Assembly: GCA_031260045.1 (NCBI GenBank)
Contig: JAIRKO010000054.1
Span: forward strand, 1-64,000
Source of the DNA: Dysgonamonadaceae bacterium
GTDB taxonomy: Bacteria; Bacteroidota; Bacteroidia; Bacteroidales; Azobacteroidaceae
DNA length: 64,000 nucleotides
Direction: 5' to 3'
The notes under the pieces were generated by a model. It had not been told where the DNA came from. It worked only from the letters and a program-made list of their open reading frames with translations, and made no database searches. Each line of letters starts with the position of its first letter. Positions within the stretch are counted from its first letter, which is position 1. The position numbers and the translations under genes are program-made. Positions 7,433 to 15,280 of the stretch are shown here, in pieces.

Positions 7433-8404
7433 CTACCGTACTTGCAAAATCTTACTTTTCCCCGCCAACCGGATTTCCGTTGCCGGATTTTCAGCCGGAA
7501 AAAGCGCTGTTTCTCCCTGCCGGATTTCCGTTTGGCTTTCGTTGTTATCCGTCAAACGGGCTTTGCCTTCCATACAGATGTAGATTGAAAACGAACCGTT
7601 AGAATCGTTGAAACGGATGGCGGCATCCTGTTCGGATTCAATCAGATAGGTCGTAAAATAAGGACAGGAAACCAAAGTCTGTATTCCGCCGAATTTCGGC
7701 GTATAAGACAATTTGCAATCGGGATAAACCCGATAGTCGATCGCATTTTTAGCCAATTCCATGTGCAATTCTCTTGGATTGCCCTGCACGTCATTGCGGT
7801 GGTAATCGTAAATCCGGTAAGTGATATTTGAAGTTTGCTGAATTTCAGCGATAAAACAACCGGCGCCAAGGGCATGTACCCGTCCGGCAGGCAAGAAAAA
7901 AACATCGCCGGATTTCACTTCGTGCTTTTGTAAATAATTGAGAAACGTATTGTCTTCCAAGCTTTTCAGATATTGTTCGGGAGTAATAACCTGCGAAAAA
8001 CCCGAATACAAATAAGCGCCCGGCGCCGCTTTGATAACGTACCACATTTCGGTTTTCCCGAACGAATGATGTCGTTTTTGCGCCAATTCATCGTTGGGAT
8101 GCACCTGAACGGAAAGCGCATCGCGGGCGTCGATGAATTTAATGAGCAAAGGAAAAGTGGCGCCGGAAGTTTCGAGCGTCGTTTTTCCCAACAGTCTTTC
8201 CCCGTAAGTTTCAATCAGTTCTTCCAAAGATTTCCCGTTGAGTTTCCCGTTGGCGACTATGGAAACACTGTCTTTTATGTGTGAAATTTCCCAACTTTCA
8301 CCGATACCTTGCCGTTGGGGATGCAGGTTTTTGAAACGGCATATTTCGTCGCCTCCCCAGATGGTTTCCTTTAGAATTGGGGTGAATTTAAATGGATATA
8401 ACAT
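7433..8404 (-). CDS. manA: mannose-6-phosphate isomerase, class I
   Basis: This cytoplasmic zinc enzyme interconverts fructose-6-P and mannose-6-P and feeds GDP-mannose/fucose synthesis. The 323 residues match the short bacterial class I form. Visible zinc-ligand motifs are QVHPND (Gln100, His102), Glu119 in KTEMW, and the later His in GRVHALGAG. FIAEIQQTSNITYRIYDY is the family signature of the second cupin. The promoter at 8425-8434 (minus) precedes the ATG. The gene is convergent with the S51 lipoprotein gene. Confidence 0.93.
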   Translation of the reverse strand: MLYPFKFTPILKETIWGGDEICRFKNLHPQRQGIGESWEISHIKDSVSIVANGKLNGKSLEELIETYGERLLGKTTLETSGATFPLLIKFIDARDALSVQVHPNDELAQKRHHSFGKTEMWYVIKAAPGAYLYSGFSQVITPEQYLKSLEDNTFLNYLQKHEVKSGDVFFLPAGRVHALGAGCFIAEIQQTSNITYRIYDYHRNDVQGNPRELHMELAKNAIDYRVYPDCKLSYTPKFGGIQTLVSCPYFTTYLIESEQDAAIRFNDSNGSFSIYICMEGKARLTDNNESQTEIRQGETALFPAENPATEIRLAGKSKILQVR

Positions 8405-8424
8405 AATTAGCGGCTTATTTTCGT

Positions 8425-8434
8425 TGCAAAAGTA
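8425..8434 (-). promoter_or_regulatory. -7 promoter element for manA (TACTTTTGCA on minus)
   Basis: The minus strand reads TACTTTTGCA, matching TAnnTTTGCA, about 20 bases upstream of the manA ATG. That gives a very short leader. Confidence 0.6.
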
Positions 8435-8500
8435 AATAAATTTCCCGATTAGAAAATTTTATACGGAATTCGGTTTACTGGTCTTCGCCTGCAAAAAGCC

Positions 8501-8591
8501 CGTCATCCCGCGCCCCGCGCGGGATACCATGAAAACGAACCACGCTTTGCGGGGGATTGCGGATCTCCGCTTCGCTATGCCCGCAATGACG
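8501..8591. repeat. interspersed palindromic repeat, type A copy
   Basis: CGTCATCCCGCGCCCCGCGCGGGAT is followed by GCTTTGCGGGGGATTGCGGA and GCTTCGCTATGCCCGCAATGACG. Outer ends are inverted (CGTCAT/ATGACG). The core is nearly identical to 55287-55363. Confidence 0.65.
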
Positions 8592-8739
8592 CTCACAACA
8601 AGTAACGAAGTCGAAAATATGTTATAGAATATATTTTTTTTCTTTGCCGGATAAAAAAAAAGCCTTTCCTTTGTAGTCGATAACCTAAAACAATCTTTTT
8701 GCCTTACAAAACTAATGCCTGTTAAAAACTGAAATTAAG

Positions 8740-8772
8740 AAGGGCCCATTGTGAAATGGCGCCCTTTTTTTG
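8740..8772 (+). terminator. intrinsic terminator in the manA-lysA gap
   Basis: AAGGGCCCATT pairs with AATGGCGCCCTT (one bulge) and is followed by a run of seven T. No gene precedes it on the plus strand within 300 bases. It may therefore end an unannotated small RNA starting near 8650-8690, or act as an upstream barrier for lysA. The rest of the gap holds a type A repeat and the lysA promoter. Confidence 0.65.
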
Positions 8773-8880
8773 GATAAAAACCAAGCGTTTTCCACCGAAT
8801 TTATGTGTACGGATAAAATAAAAATTTAAGGTTTTACAGATTATCCGAAAAGTTTACATGCTTCATTGAATAATTATTTG

Positions 8881-8890
8881 TAAATTTGCA
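8881..8890 (+). promoter_or_regulatory. -7 promoter element for lysA operon (TAAATTTGCA)
   Basis: This is an exact TAnnTTTGCA match, 111 bases before the lysA ATG. The resulting leader holds a 20-codon open frame (8925-8987). Confidence 0.65.
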
Positions 8891-8924
8891 AAATCATTGA
8901 ATAATTAGAGCAAGTTATATTTTC

Positions 8925-8987
8925 ATGAAATTAAAATTCGGCAGAGCAATCTGGGTAGCGACAATTATTTCAATAACAATTGATTAA
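8925..8987 (+). CDS. possible 20-residue leader peptide upstream of lysA
   Basis: ATG to TAA encodes MKLKFGRAIWVATIISITID, lying between the lysA promoter and lysA. It has only two Lys codons and no obvious attenuator hairpin follows, so a lysine-sensing leader is not convincing. It is recorded because a short open frame in a long leader is otherwise unexplained. Confidence 0.25.
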   Translation: MKLKFGRAIWVATIISITID

Positions 8988-9001
8988 CAATACATACAAA
9001 G

Positions 9002-10171
9002 ATGAAAAAACAATTTCCTATCGAAGCATTTGGGAACTTACAGACGCCATTTTATTACTACGATATGGATATCCTGACGGAAACACTGAATAGCATTGTA
9101 GAAGAAGCAAATAAATACAATTATTATGTTCATTATGCCGTGAAAGCAAATGCAAATCCGCGTATTTTATCCGCAATCAGCCGGGCGAAGTTTGGCGCGG
9201 ACTGCGTGAGCGGAGGTGAAATCCTCGCCGCTCTGGAAGCCGGTTTCCCTGAGGAAAAAATTGTATTTGCCGGAGTTGGAAAAGCCGATTGGGAAATTGA
9301 ACTCGGATTGGACAAAAATATTTCCTGCTTTAATGTGGAATCTATTCCCGAATTGAAAATCATCGACCAAATAGCGGCTGCCAAAGGCAAAATCGCCAAA
9401 GTAGCCATACGCATCAATCCCGAAGTGGACGCACACACTCATTCGCATATTACGACAGGCACGCGGGAAGATAAATTCGGCATCAATTTTGAGCAAATAG
9501 ATCAGGTTATAAACACCTTAGATTCAATTTCATCCGTGAAACTGACGGGAATACATTTTCATATCGGTTCTCAAATTACCGAAATGGAGTCTTTTGCCAC
9601 ACTTTCCATAAAAGCCGTTGAAATAGAACGGTATTTGACGCAACGCCGTGTTTTCTTGGAAAATATTAATTTCGGGGGCGGGCTGGGTATCGACTATAAA
9701 AGCCCCGACGAAAATCCCCTTCCCGATTTCAAAGCATGGTTTGAAATTTTTCGCAAAAATTTCCCGACAAGACCCGGACGGAAAATTCATTTTGAACCCG
9801 GACGTTCATTAGTCGGGCAGTGCGGCTCGTTGATTTCCAAAGTTTTATATGTAAAAGAAGGCTCTTTCAAAAGTTTTGCCATACTCGACGCCGGCTTTAC
9901 CGACTTGATTAGACCGACCCTTTACGGCGCCGGTCACAAGATTGAAAACCTCTCGTCCGACGAGGTGCAGGATATTTACGACGTCGTGGGACCTGTTTGC
10001 GAATCGTCCGACTGTTTTGCAAGGGCGGTAAAACTAAATAAAGTACACAGAGGAGATTATCTCGCATTGCGGTCGGCAGGCGCCTATGGGGAAAGCATGG
10101 CTATGCAATACAATTGCCGAAGCCTGCCGAAATCTTATTTTTCCGATACAATTCAAAACTTAAAAATATAA
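9002..10171 (+). CDS. lysA: diaminopimelate decarboxylase
   Basis: This PLP enzyme catalyses the last step of lysine synthesis (meso-DAP to lysine) in the cytoplasm. The 389 residues have normal length. The PLP-binding Lys is K48 in HYAVKANANP. Further fold III decarboxylase motifs are HFHIGSQI, GGGLGIDY, the phosphate-binding FEPGRS, and the active-site Cys in GPVCESSD. It is 4 bases upstream of a glycosyltransferase gene, so lysine synthesis and the glycan operon 10176-13536 appear co-transcribed. Confidence 0.95.
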   Translation: MKKQFPIEAFGNLQTPFYYYDMDILTETLNSIVEEANKYNYYVHYAVKANANPRILSAISRAKFGADCVSGGEILAALEAGFPEEKIVFAGVGKADWEIELGLDKNISCFNVESIPELKIIDQIAAAKGKIAKVAIRINPEVDAHTHSHITTGTREDKFGINFEQIDQVINTLDSISSVKLTGIHFHIGSQITEMESFATLSIKAVEIERYLTQRRVFLENINFGGGLGIDYKSPDENPLPDFKAWFEIFRKNFPTRPGRKIHFEPGRSLVGQCGSLISKVLYVKEGSFKSFAILDAGFTDLIRPTLYGAGHKIENLSSDEVQDIYDVVGPVCESSDCFARAVKLNKVHRGDYLALRSAGAYGESMAMQYNCRSLPKSYFSDTIQNLKI

Positions 10172-10175
10172 AGAA

Positions 10176-11342
10176 ATGATTGGTTTGATTGAAATAATAT
10201 TGCTGTCAATATTGGCGGCGAGTTTTATTACCCAAATGGTTTTTTATTGGGTCGTGCTTGGGAAACCTTATTATCACATGCGTGGCGTGAGGAGAGGGCG
10301 TATTCGGTTGTCGTCCGATACTCCGCCGGTTTCGGTGATTGTTTATGTCAAAACGCGCTACCACAATTTGTTGGATTTTCTTCCCTCTTTGTTGGAACAG
10401 GAATATCCTCAATTTGAAGTGATTGTCATCAACGACGGGCTGACGGAAGAGAGCAGTAACATCCTTTTTCGGCTGCAGGAAAAGTATCCCAATCTGTATT
10501 CTACGCATATTCCGGAAGAAACGCGGAGCGTAAGCCGCAGGAAATTGGGGCTGACGCTGGGGATTAAGGCGGCAAAACACGATTGCCTACTGTTTACCGA
10601 AGCCGACAGCCACCCTCGTTCAAACAACTGGATCGGCTTGATGTCGCGTCATTTCACCAATAAAAACATGGTGTTGGGGATGAGCGCGAAAGAAAACGCA
10701 GAGGGTTTTTTCTCTAAATTCATCATGTTCGATTATTTCTTTTCCAATTTGCAAACCCTTTCGATGGCGTTGTTTAACCATCCCCATGCGGGAAGCGGGC
10801 GCAACCTGATTTATTCCAAAACGTATTTCAACGAGCAAACGGGCGCAGCCATGCACCGCACGCTGTGGCAAATAGAAGACGATTTGTTTATCAATAACAT
10901 AGCTTCCGAGTCGGCGACGAAAGTTGAACTCTCAGCCGACAGCGTCATTATGACCGGTTTGACCGGTTACGACTGGCGGCAGGAAAAAAGGGACAAAGCA
11001 TTTATCAAGCAATTTTACCGGATAGGTCCCATCGCCGTGTGGAGTTTGGAGTCGTTGTCAAGGGTTGTTTTCACCATTGCCGTGATAGCCTGCCTTGGCT
11101 GGGCTTTTTTAAATCCCATTGTATTGCCGCATATCGGCGGTGCAGCCGCAGGTTGCTATCTGATAAAGTTTTTGTCGCAACTGTTTATTATAAACAGAAC
11201 TGCGTCGCTTTTGCAGTTGAAGAAATTTTACCTGACACTGCCGCTGTATAATTTGATGCAACTGATAGTGAATGCGTATTTTTCCCTGTATCGAACCGTT
11301 CATAGAAAGGAAAATTATATTTTTAAATATGAGAAGCGATAA
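10176..11342 (+). CDS. membrane glycosyltransferase, family 2
   Basis: The 388-residue protein has an N-terminal membrane helix (about 4-28), a GT-A domain (PPVSVIVYVKTR near 49, VIVINDG near 83, and TEADS near 140 as the DxD-like site) and two or three C-terminal helices (from about 295). This layout is typical of Bacteroidetes inner-membrane GT2 enzymes that elongate lipid-linked or exported glycans. The region IEDDLFINNI fits the second acidic cluster. Specific sugar unknown. Confidence 0.8.
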   Translation: MIGLIEIILLSILAASFITQMVFYWVVLGKPYYHMRGVRRGRIRLSSDTPPVSVIVYVKTRYHNLLDFLPSLLEQEYPQFEVIVINDGLTEESSNILFRLQEKYPNLYSTHIPEETRSVSRRKLGLTLGIKAAKHDCLLFTEADSHPRSNNWIGLMSRHFTNKNMVLGMSAKENAEGFFSKFIMFDYFFSNLQTLSMALFNHPHAGSGRNLIYSKTYFNEQTGAAMHRTLWQIEDDLFINNIASESATKVELSADSVIMTGLTGYDWRQEKRDKAFIKQFYRIGPIAVWSLESLSRVVFTIAVIACLGWAFLNPIVLPHIGGAAAGCYLIKFLSQLFIINRTASLLQLKKFYLTLPLYNLMQLIVNAYFSLYRTVHRKENYIFKYEKR

Positions 11343-12036
11343 CGATGTATTCAAAGATTTTCGGCAATCGCTGGAAGGGATGAAAGGGCGGATGCAGTTT
11401 TTAGAAACGACCGTTCCGGTGGACAAGCAAATGGAGTATTTCCGCTATTCCGAAACCGTCAAGAGCGACGCGCGTCCTACTTCGATTGAAGAGCAAATAG
11501 AAGTCCTTCGCTCGCCGGATTCTTCGCCGAAAGAACTGAAATACGCCCTTGCCTACTTAGCCGTTTCGGGCGACATCAAGGCTTACCGGATACTTGAATC
11601 TTACAGCAAGGAACATGCCGACGACTGGACGATGATGTCGCTTGTGCAGGCGAAAGTTACCTTAGAATCGGAATTGTCCGGCGAAAAAACGGTTTTTATT
11701 TCGACCGGTTTGGGCGGAAAAGGGGATAAATTACGCTTTTCGGCTTTCTTCAAAGCCAATTGGCTTCAGCCTTTTTCGGACTATCAACGCCATTTGATTG
11801 AAAAGGAAACGGCTTATGCGATTGAACGACACGGCGGCGAAACGGAAGAAATAAAAATTGCGGAAAATTATTTTACGGTGCTTTTCTTGGTAAGCATCGA
11901 CGTTAATATCAAAATCATGTTTGAAAACACCATTAGCGAATGTAATCAATACGGCGATTTCATCGACCGCAGTTTTATCGTTACCAATGTGAAACAGTTT
12001 TCGGAGGAAGATATTCGCAAGGAACTGAAAAAATAA
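11329..12036 (+). CDS. conserved hypothetical protein in GT operon
   Basis: The 235-residue soluble protein is read from the ATG at 11329, which overlaps the end of the GT2 gene. An in-frame ATG at 11272 lies deep inside the GT2 gene and is unlikely. Residues near 70-120 (SPKELKYALAYLAVSGDIKAYRILESY) look like paired helices of a HEAT/TPR-like repeat. From memory, proteins like this sit beside such GT2 genes in other Bacteroidales. Function is not recognised; a regulator or scaffold of the neighbouring transferase is possible. Confidence 0.65.
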   Translation: MRSDNDVFKDFRQSLEGMKGRMQFLETTVPVDKQMEYFRYSETVKSDARPTSIEEQIEVLRSPDSSPKELKYALAYLAVSGDIKAYRILESYSKEHADDWTMMSLVQAKVTLESELSGEKTVFISTGLGGKGDKLRFSAFFKANWLQPFSDYQRHLIEKETAYAIERHGGETEEIKIAENYFTVLFLVSIDVNIKIMFENTISECNQYGDFIDRSFIVTNVKQFSEEDIRKELKK

Positions 12037-12046
12037 ATTAGTTAAC

Positions 12047-12097
12047 GAGTTGACGAGTAAACAAGAGGTTTCAGTTTACTTGTTTACTCATCAACTC
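12047..12097. repeat. 19-bp inverted repeat upstream of gtrA-like gene
   Basis: GAGTTGACGAGTAAACAAG (12047-12065) pairs with CTTGTTTACTCATCAACTC (12079-12097) with one mismatch and a 13-base loop. There is no T run, and it ends 4 bases before the next start codon. The same words (GTTTACTCGTCAACTC) recur at 47119-47159, also directly before a start codon. Confidence 0.6.
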
Positions 12098-12101
12098 CCA
12101 A

Positions 12102-12593
12102 ATGAAAAATACCCTCCTAATTCAATCCATTAAATACGGCGCAGTGGGCATAATCAATACTTTGCTGACCGCAATAACAATTTGGATTATGATGCATTTT
12201 GTGTTCCGTCCGGAAGTGGGCGGGAAAATGTCGTCAACGGCGCTTTCCATCTCAAACACGGCGGGTTATATTGTCGGCGTCGCAAACAGTTATATTTGCA
12301 ACCGGCTGTGGACTTTCAAAAGCAAAACCCAATGGATACCCGAAGCCTTGCGGTTCGTCGGCGCGTTTTTAATCTGTTTTTCCATTCAGTTGGCGCTGGT
12401 CAATATCCTGTATAAATACGTTATAATGAATGGCTTTCAGTTGGATTTCTTCTTTTTTGAGTGTACGGCGAGCGCCGCCGGAATTTGCCAGTTAATCGGG
12501 CTTGTCGTCTATACGATTCTAAATTTCACGGTAAACAAATACTTCACATTTACGCCGCAAAAGAGGAAGCGAGCCGATACCCCAAAAATATAA
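12102..12593 (+). CDS. GtrA family membrane protein
   Basis: The 163-residue protein has four hydrophobic segments (about 8-32, 47-68, 85-105, 127-150). The family pattern is present: KYGAVGIINTLLT at the start, NSYICNRLWTF in the middle and NFTVNKYFTF at the end. GtrA proteins are thought to help move polyprenyl-phosphate-linked sugars across the inner membrane. The gene is followed 4 bases later by a GtrB/DPM-like transferase that would make that lipid-linked sugar, the classic pairing. Confidence 0.88.
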   Translation: MKNTLLIQSIKYGAVGIINTLLTAITIWIMMHFVFRPEVGGKMSSTALSISNTAGYIVGVANSYICNRLWTFKSKTQWIPEALRFVGAFLICFSIQLALVNILYKYVIMNGFQLDFFFFECTASAAGICQLIGLVVYTILNFTVNKYFTFTPQKRKRADTPKI

Positions 12594-12597
12594 AGCG

Positions 12598-13536
12598 ATG
12601 AAAACATTAAGCGTCATTATTCCCTGTTATAATGAAGAATCTGTGATTGAAACGACCTACAGGCGCGTCAAAACGGTGATGGATTCTCTGCATCCGGTTT
12701 CCACGCAAATGATATTTATCAACGACGGAAGCACGGATAAAACCGCCGCTATTTTATCGCATATTGCCGAAAAAGACCGCTCGGTGAAGGTCATTAATTT
12801 TTCCCGAAATTTCGGGCATCAAGCCGCCGTAACCGCCGGTATTCACCATTGCAGCACCGATTTTGCCGTTATCATCGACGCCGATTTGCAAGACCCGCCC
12901 GAACTGATCCCCGATTTGCTTGCCAAGCAGGAAGCGGAAAACGCGAATGTCGTTTACTGCGTGAGGAAAAAACGGGTCGGCGAAAGCAAATTCAAGCTCT
13001 GGACGGCGAAAAAGTTCTACCGCGCCCTGAATAAAATGTCGGAAGTAGATTTTCCGCTGGATACAGGCGATTTCCGGTTGATTGACGCACGGATTATCAC
13101 GCAGTTCAAACAGTTCAAAGAACGCGGCAAATACATTCGCGGACTAATCTCGTGGGTCGGTTTCAAGCAAACGCCTTTTTACTACGAAAGGGAAGCCCGC
13201 GTAGCCGGAGAAACAAAATATCCATTGAGAAAAATGGTTTCGTTCGCAACCAAAGCCTTGTTTTATTTTTCCAAAAAACCGCTGTTAATGGCTACCGGTC
13301 TGGGGTTTACCACCGTAGTAATCGGTATTTTCATGGCATTGTGGTACTTTCTCGGTAAAATTTTCGGATACACCAATGCCGAATCCGGTTTTACTTCCAT
13401 CATGATTATTGTGATTGTTTTCGGGGGCATCCAGTTGCTCACTATCGGCGTTTTAGGGCAATATATCGGTATCCTTTTCGACGAGGTGAAAGAAAGACCG
13501 GAATACATTGTGAAAGATTCCATCAATTTGGCGTAA
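12598..13536 (+). CDS. polyprenyl-phosphate glycosyltransferase (GtrB/DPM1-like, GT2)
   Basis: The 312-residue protein has a GT2 catalytic domain (SVIIPCYNEE at 5-14, INDGSTDKT near 41, the DxD-type site IIDADLQDPPEL near 98-109) and two C-terminal transmembrane helices (about 228-250 and 263-290). This is the layout of bactoprenol glucosyltransferases. It transfers a nucleotide sugar to undecaprenyl phosphate at the cytoplasmic face, with the GtrA protein upstream as likely flippase. It is the last gene of the lysA-led operon. Confidence 0.88.
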   Translation: MKTLSVIIPCYNEESVIETTYRRVKTVMDSLHPVSTQMIFINDGSTDKTAAILSHIAEKDRSVKVINFSRNFGHQAAVTAGIHHCSTDFAVIIDADLQDPPELIPDLLAKQEAENANVVYCVRKKRVGESKFKLWTAKKFYRALNKMSEVDFPLDTGDFRLIDARIITQFKQFKERGKYIRGLISWVGFKQTPFYYEREARVAGETKYPLRKMVSFATKALFYFSKKPLLMATGLGFTTVVIGIFMALWYFLGKIFGYTNAESGFTSIMIIVIVFGGIQLLTIGVLGQYIGILFDEVKERPEYIVKDSINLA

Positions 13537-13574
13537 CAGCCACGCGAGCGGGTGTGGGGTGTTTGCCCGAGAAG

Positions 13575-13612
13575 ACAAAGGGTGTTTGTCCGCCTGGACA
13601 AACACCCTTTGT
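13575..13612. terminator. 17-bp perfect hairpin between convergent genes
   Basis: ACAAAGGGTGTTTGTCC (13575-13591) pairs perfectly with GGACAAACACCCTTTGT (13596-13612) around a GCCT loop. It lies between the convergent GT2 and susD-like genes. There is no long T run on either side, so terminator function is likely from placement but not proven. A type A repeat follows at once. Confidence 0.5.
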
Positions 13613-13671
13613 GCGGGCAGACAACCCCTTGCAGGGGATTGCAGGTCTCCGTTTCGCTACGCCCGCAAACA
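13610..13671. repeat. interspersed repeat, type A fragment
   Basis: The words TTGCAGGGGATTGCAGG and GTTTCGCTACGCCCGCAAA match the type A family at 8501-8591. Confidence 0.5.
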
Positions 13672-13674
13672 GCA

Positions 13675-15273
13675 TTATTTATTTACCGGATGCTGCCCTT
13701 CCGCCCCGCGCCTATCCCAAAACATCGGCGTATGGTAGTTGTTCACCCCGCCGTCTAATTTTTTTACCGCTTCCTCAAAACCCTCTTTATTCAAAGTACT
13801 TTCGTTGGTCGGGTATTTCACTCTGGCGACAATCCTGCCTTTGGTATCGGAAAGCGGTTCAAACCTCAACGCCTCCTCCTGCCCTGTTTCAGCGTCAACG
13901 ATAACGGCGGATATTTCGCCCGGACTTAGCAACTGGGTGGGATAACCGGTACGGCGGATTTCCGTCCAAGCTTCCATACCATTCATATACAAGTCGATAT
14001 ATTTTTGCATGGCGACTGCTTCCGCATCCACATTTTGGCTCACAGCGGTTACATATTCATCTATTTCCGTCGGCTCAAGCGGCGTTCCGTTCAGTCCCGC
14101 CCAATATTCGAGCGAAGCCTTTACCCCTTCCCGGTATTCATTTTCCGAAAAATCATTGTATTCGCTGATAATGAATTGCACTTCGGCATAAGTCATCAAA
14201 GGCACGGGAAAATCGGGGTTTAAGACCAGCGGCGGCGCAGCATTGAAGTCCGGCGCCATCATCCCAAAACTCGCCGACATCTCTTCCGACTTGATACCGT
14301 AGGGAATGCCGACGTACTCGCCGTTGCGGGGCGTGGTATAGATGGCGAGGCGCGGGTCAAGGACATTTTCCCACGGATGGGTTTTATCGTTCAGCGTATC
14401 CCGCTGCCCTTTCAGGATGTCGGCAAAAGCGCGGGTAATGCTGAAATCGTTTCGCGCCTCAATAAAGAAACCATCGTAAAAATAGCTGTGTTCGGGCGAC
14501 GAGCCGTAGTGATACGCCGCCGCATCGCCGTTATTTTCAAACACGCCACTTTCCAGCGCTTCCGCAATATGTTCCCGCCATTTGGAGCCGGACACTTTGG
14601 AGGTATGAACAGCCAAACGCATTTTCAACGAGTTGGCGAACTTTTTCCATTTGGCGGCGTCGCCGGCATACATCCGGTCGCCGCCGGTAAATACCGCTTC
14701 CGATTCGTCGATTAGGGCGACGGCTTCCGTCAGTTCTTTTATCAGGTCGTCGTAAATCATATCCTGCGCGTCGTATTTGGGATAATTAATTCCTTCCTGC
14801 AATCGCCCCGCTTCGGAATAAGGGATATTTCCCCACGTATCGGTCATAACGGAAAATAACCACGCTTTCAGAATTCTGGCGGCGGCAATCTGGTTGCCGT
14901 TATTTCCATACAGGGAAGATATGGCAGCCGTTTCGGGGTTGGTATTCAATTCGATTACCTGATCCAGATTGGCAATTAACGTGTAAAAGACACTGAAATA
15001 ATTGTTATTCACGCTTTCACGGATTTGATAACGGTCTTCTTCCGTGTAGTTCCGTTGTCCCCAAAACTGGGCATACACCAAGCTTTGCCGCCCGCTAAAC
15101 CACACGTCATACACATAATCCATGATTTTCTTTTGGGTTCCGCCGAACAACATGCTTGAGGGCGTTTCGACCGGATTGTTCGGGTCGGTATTGATTTCTT
15201 CAAAATCCCGACAGGAAAATGAAAAGGTAACGATAACAGATACAATAAGATATAGATATAATTTTGTTTTCAT
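13675..15273 (-). CDS. SusD/RagB-like outer-membrane lipoprotein (SusD-like_2 type)
   Basis: The 532-residue protein has a signal peptide and lipobox (VTFSFSC, Cys21), then FEEINTDPNNP, characteristic of the SusD-like_2 branch. Helical TPR-like segments (AARILKAWLFSVMTDTWGNIPYSEA) and a C-terminal EAWTEIRRTGYP motif are typical of SusD homologues. It should form the ligand-binding lid over the SusC-like barrel encoded 7 bases upstream. No glycoside hydrolase is adjacent, so the ligand could be a glycan, peptide or other nutrient. Confidence 0.92.
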   Translation of the reverse strand: MKTKLYLYLIVSVIVTFSFSCRDFEEINTDPNNPVETPSSMLFGGTQKKIMDYVYDVWFSGRQSLVYAQFWGQRNYTEEDRYQIRESVNNNYFSVFYTLIANLDQVIELNTNPETAAISSLYGNNGNQIAAARILKAWLFSVMTDTWGNIPYSEAGRLQEGINYPKYDAQDMIYDDLIKELTEAVALIDESEAVFTGGDRMYAGDAAKWKKFANSLKMRLAVHTSKVSGSKWREHIAEALESGVFENNGDAAAYHYGSSPEHSYFYDGFFIEARNDFSITRAFADILKGQRDTLNDKTHPWENVLDPRLAIYTTPRNGEYVGIPYGIKSEEMSASFGMMAPDFNAAPPLVLNPDFPVPLMTYAEVQFIISEYNDFSENEYREGVKASLEYWAGLNGTPLEPTEIDEYVTAVSQNVDAEAVAMQKYIDLYMNGMEAWTEIRRTGYPTQLLSPGEISAVIVDAETGQEEALRFEPLSDTKGRIVARVKYPTNESTLNKEGFEEAVKKLDGGVNNYHTPMFWDRRGAEGQHPVNK

Positions 15274-15280
15274 AATGTAA

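Noticed and set aside
12047..12097. Intrinsic terminator before gtrA
   Set aside because: The stem lacks a T run and ends 4 bases from a start codon inside an operon; listed as a repeat/hairpin instead.
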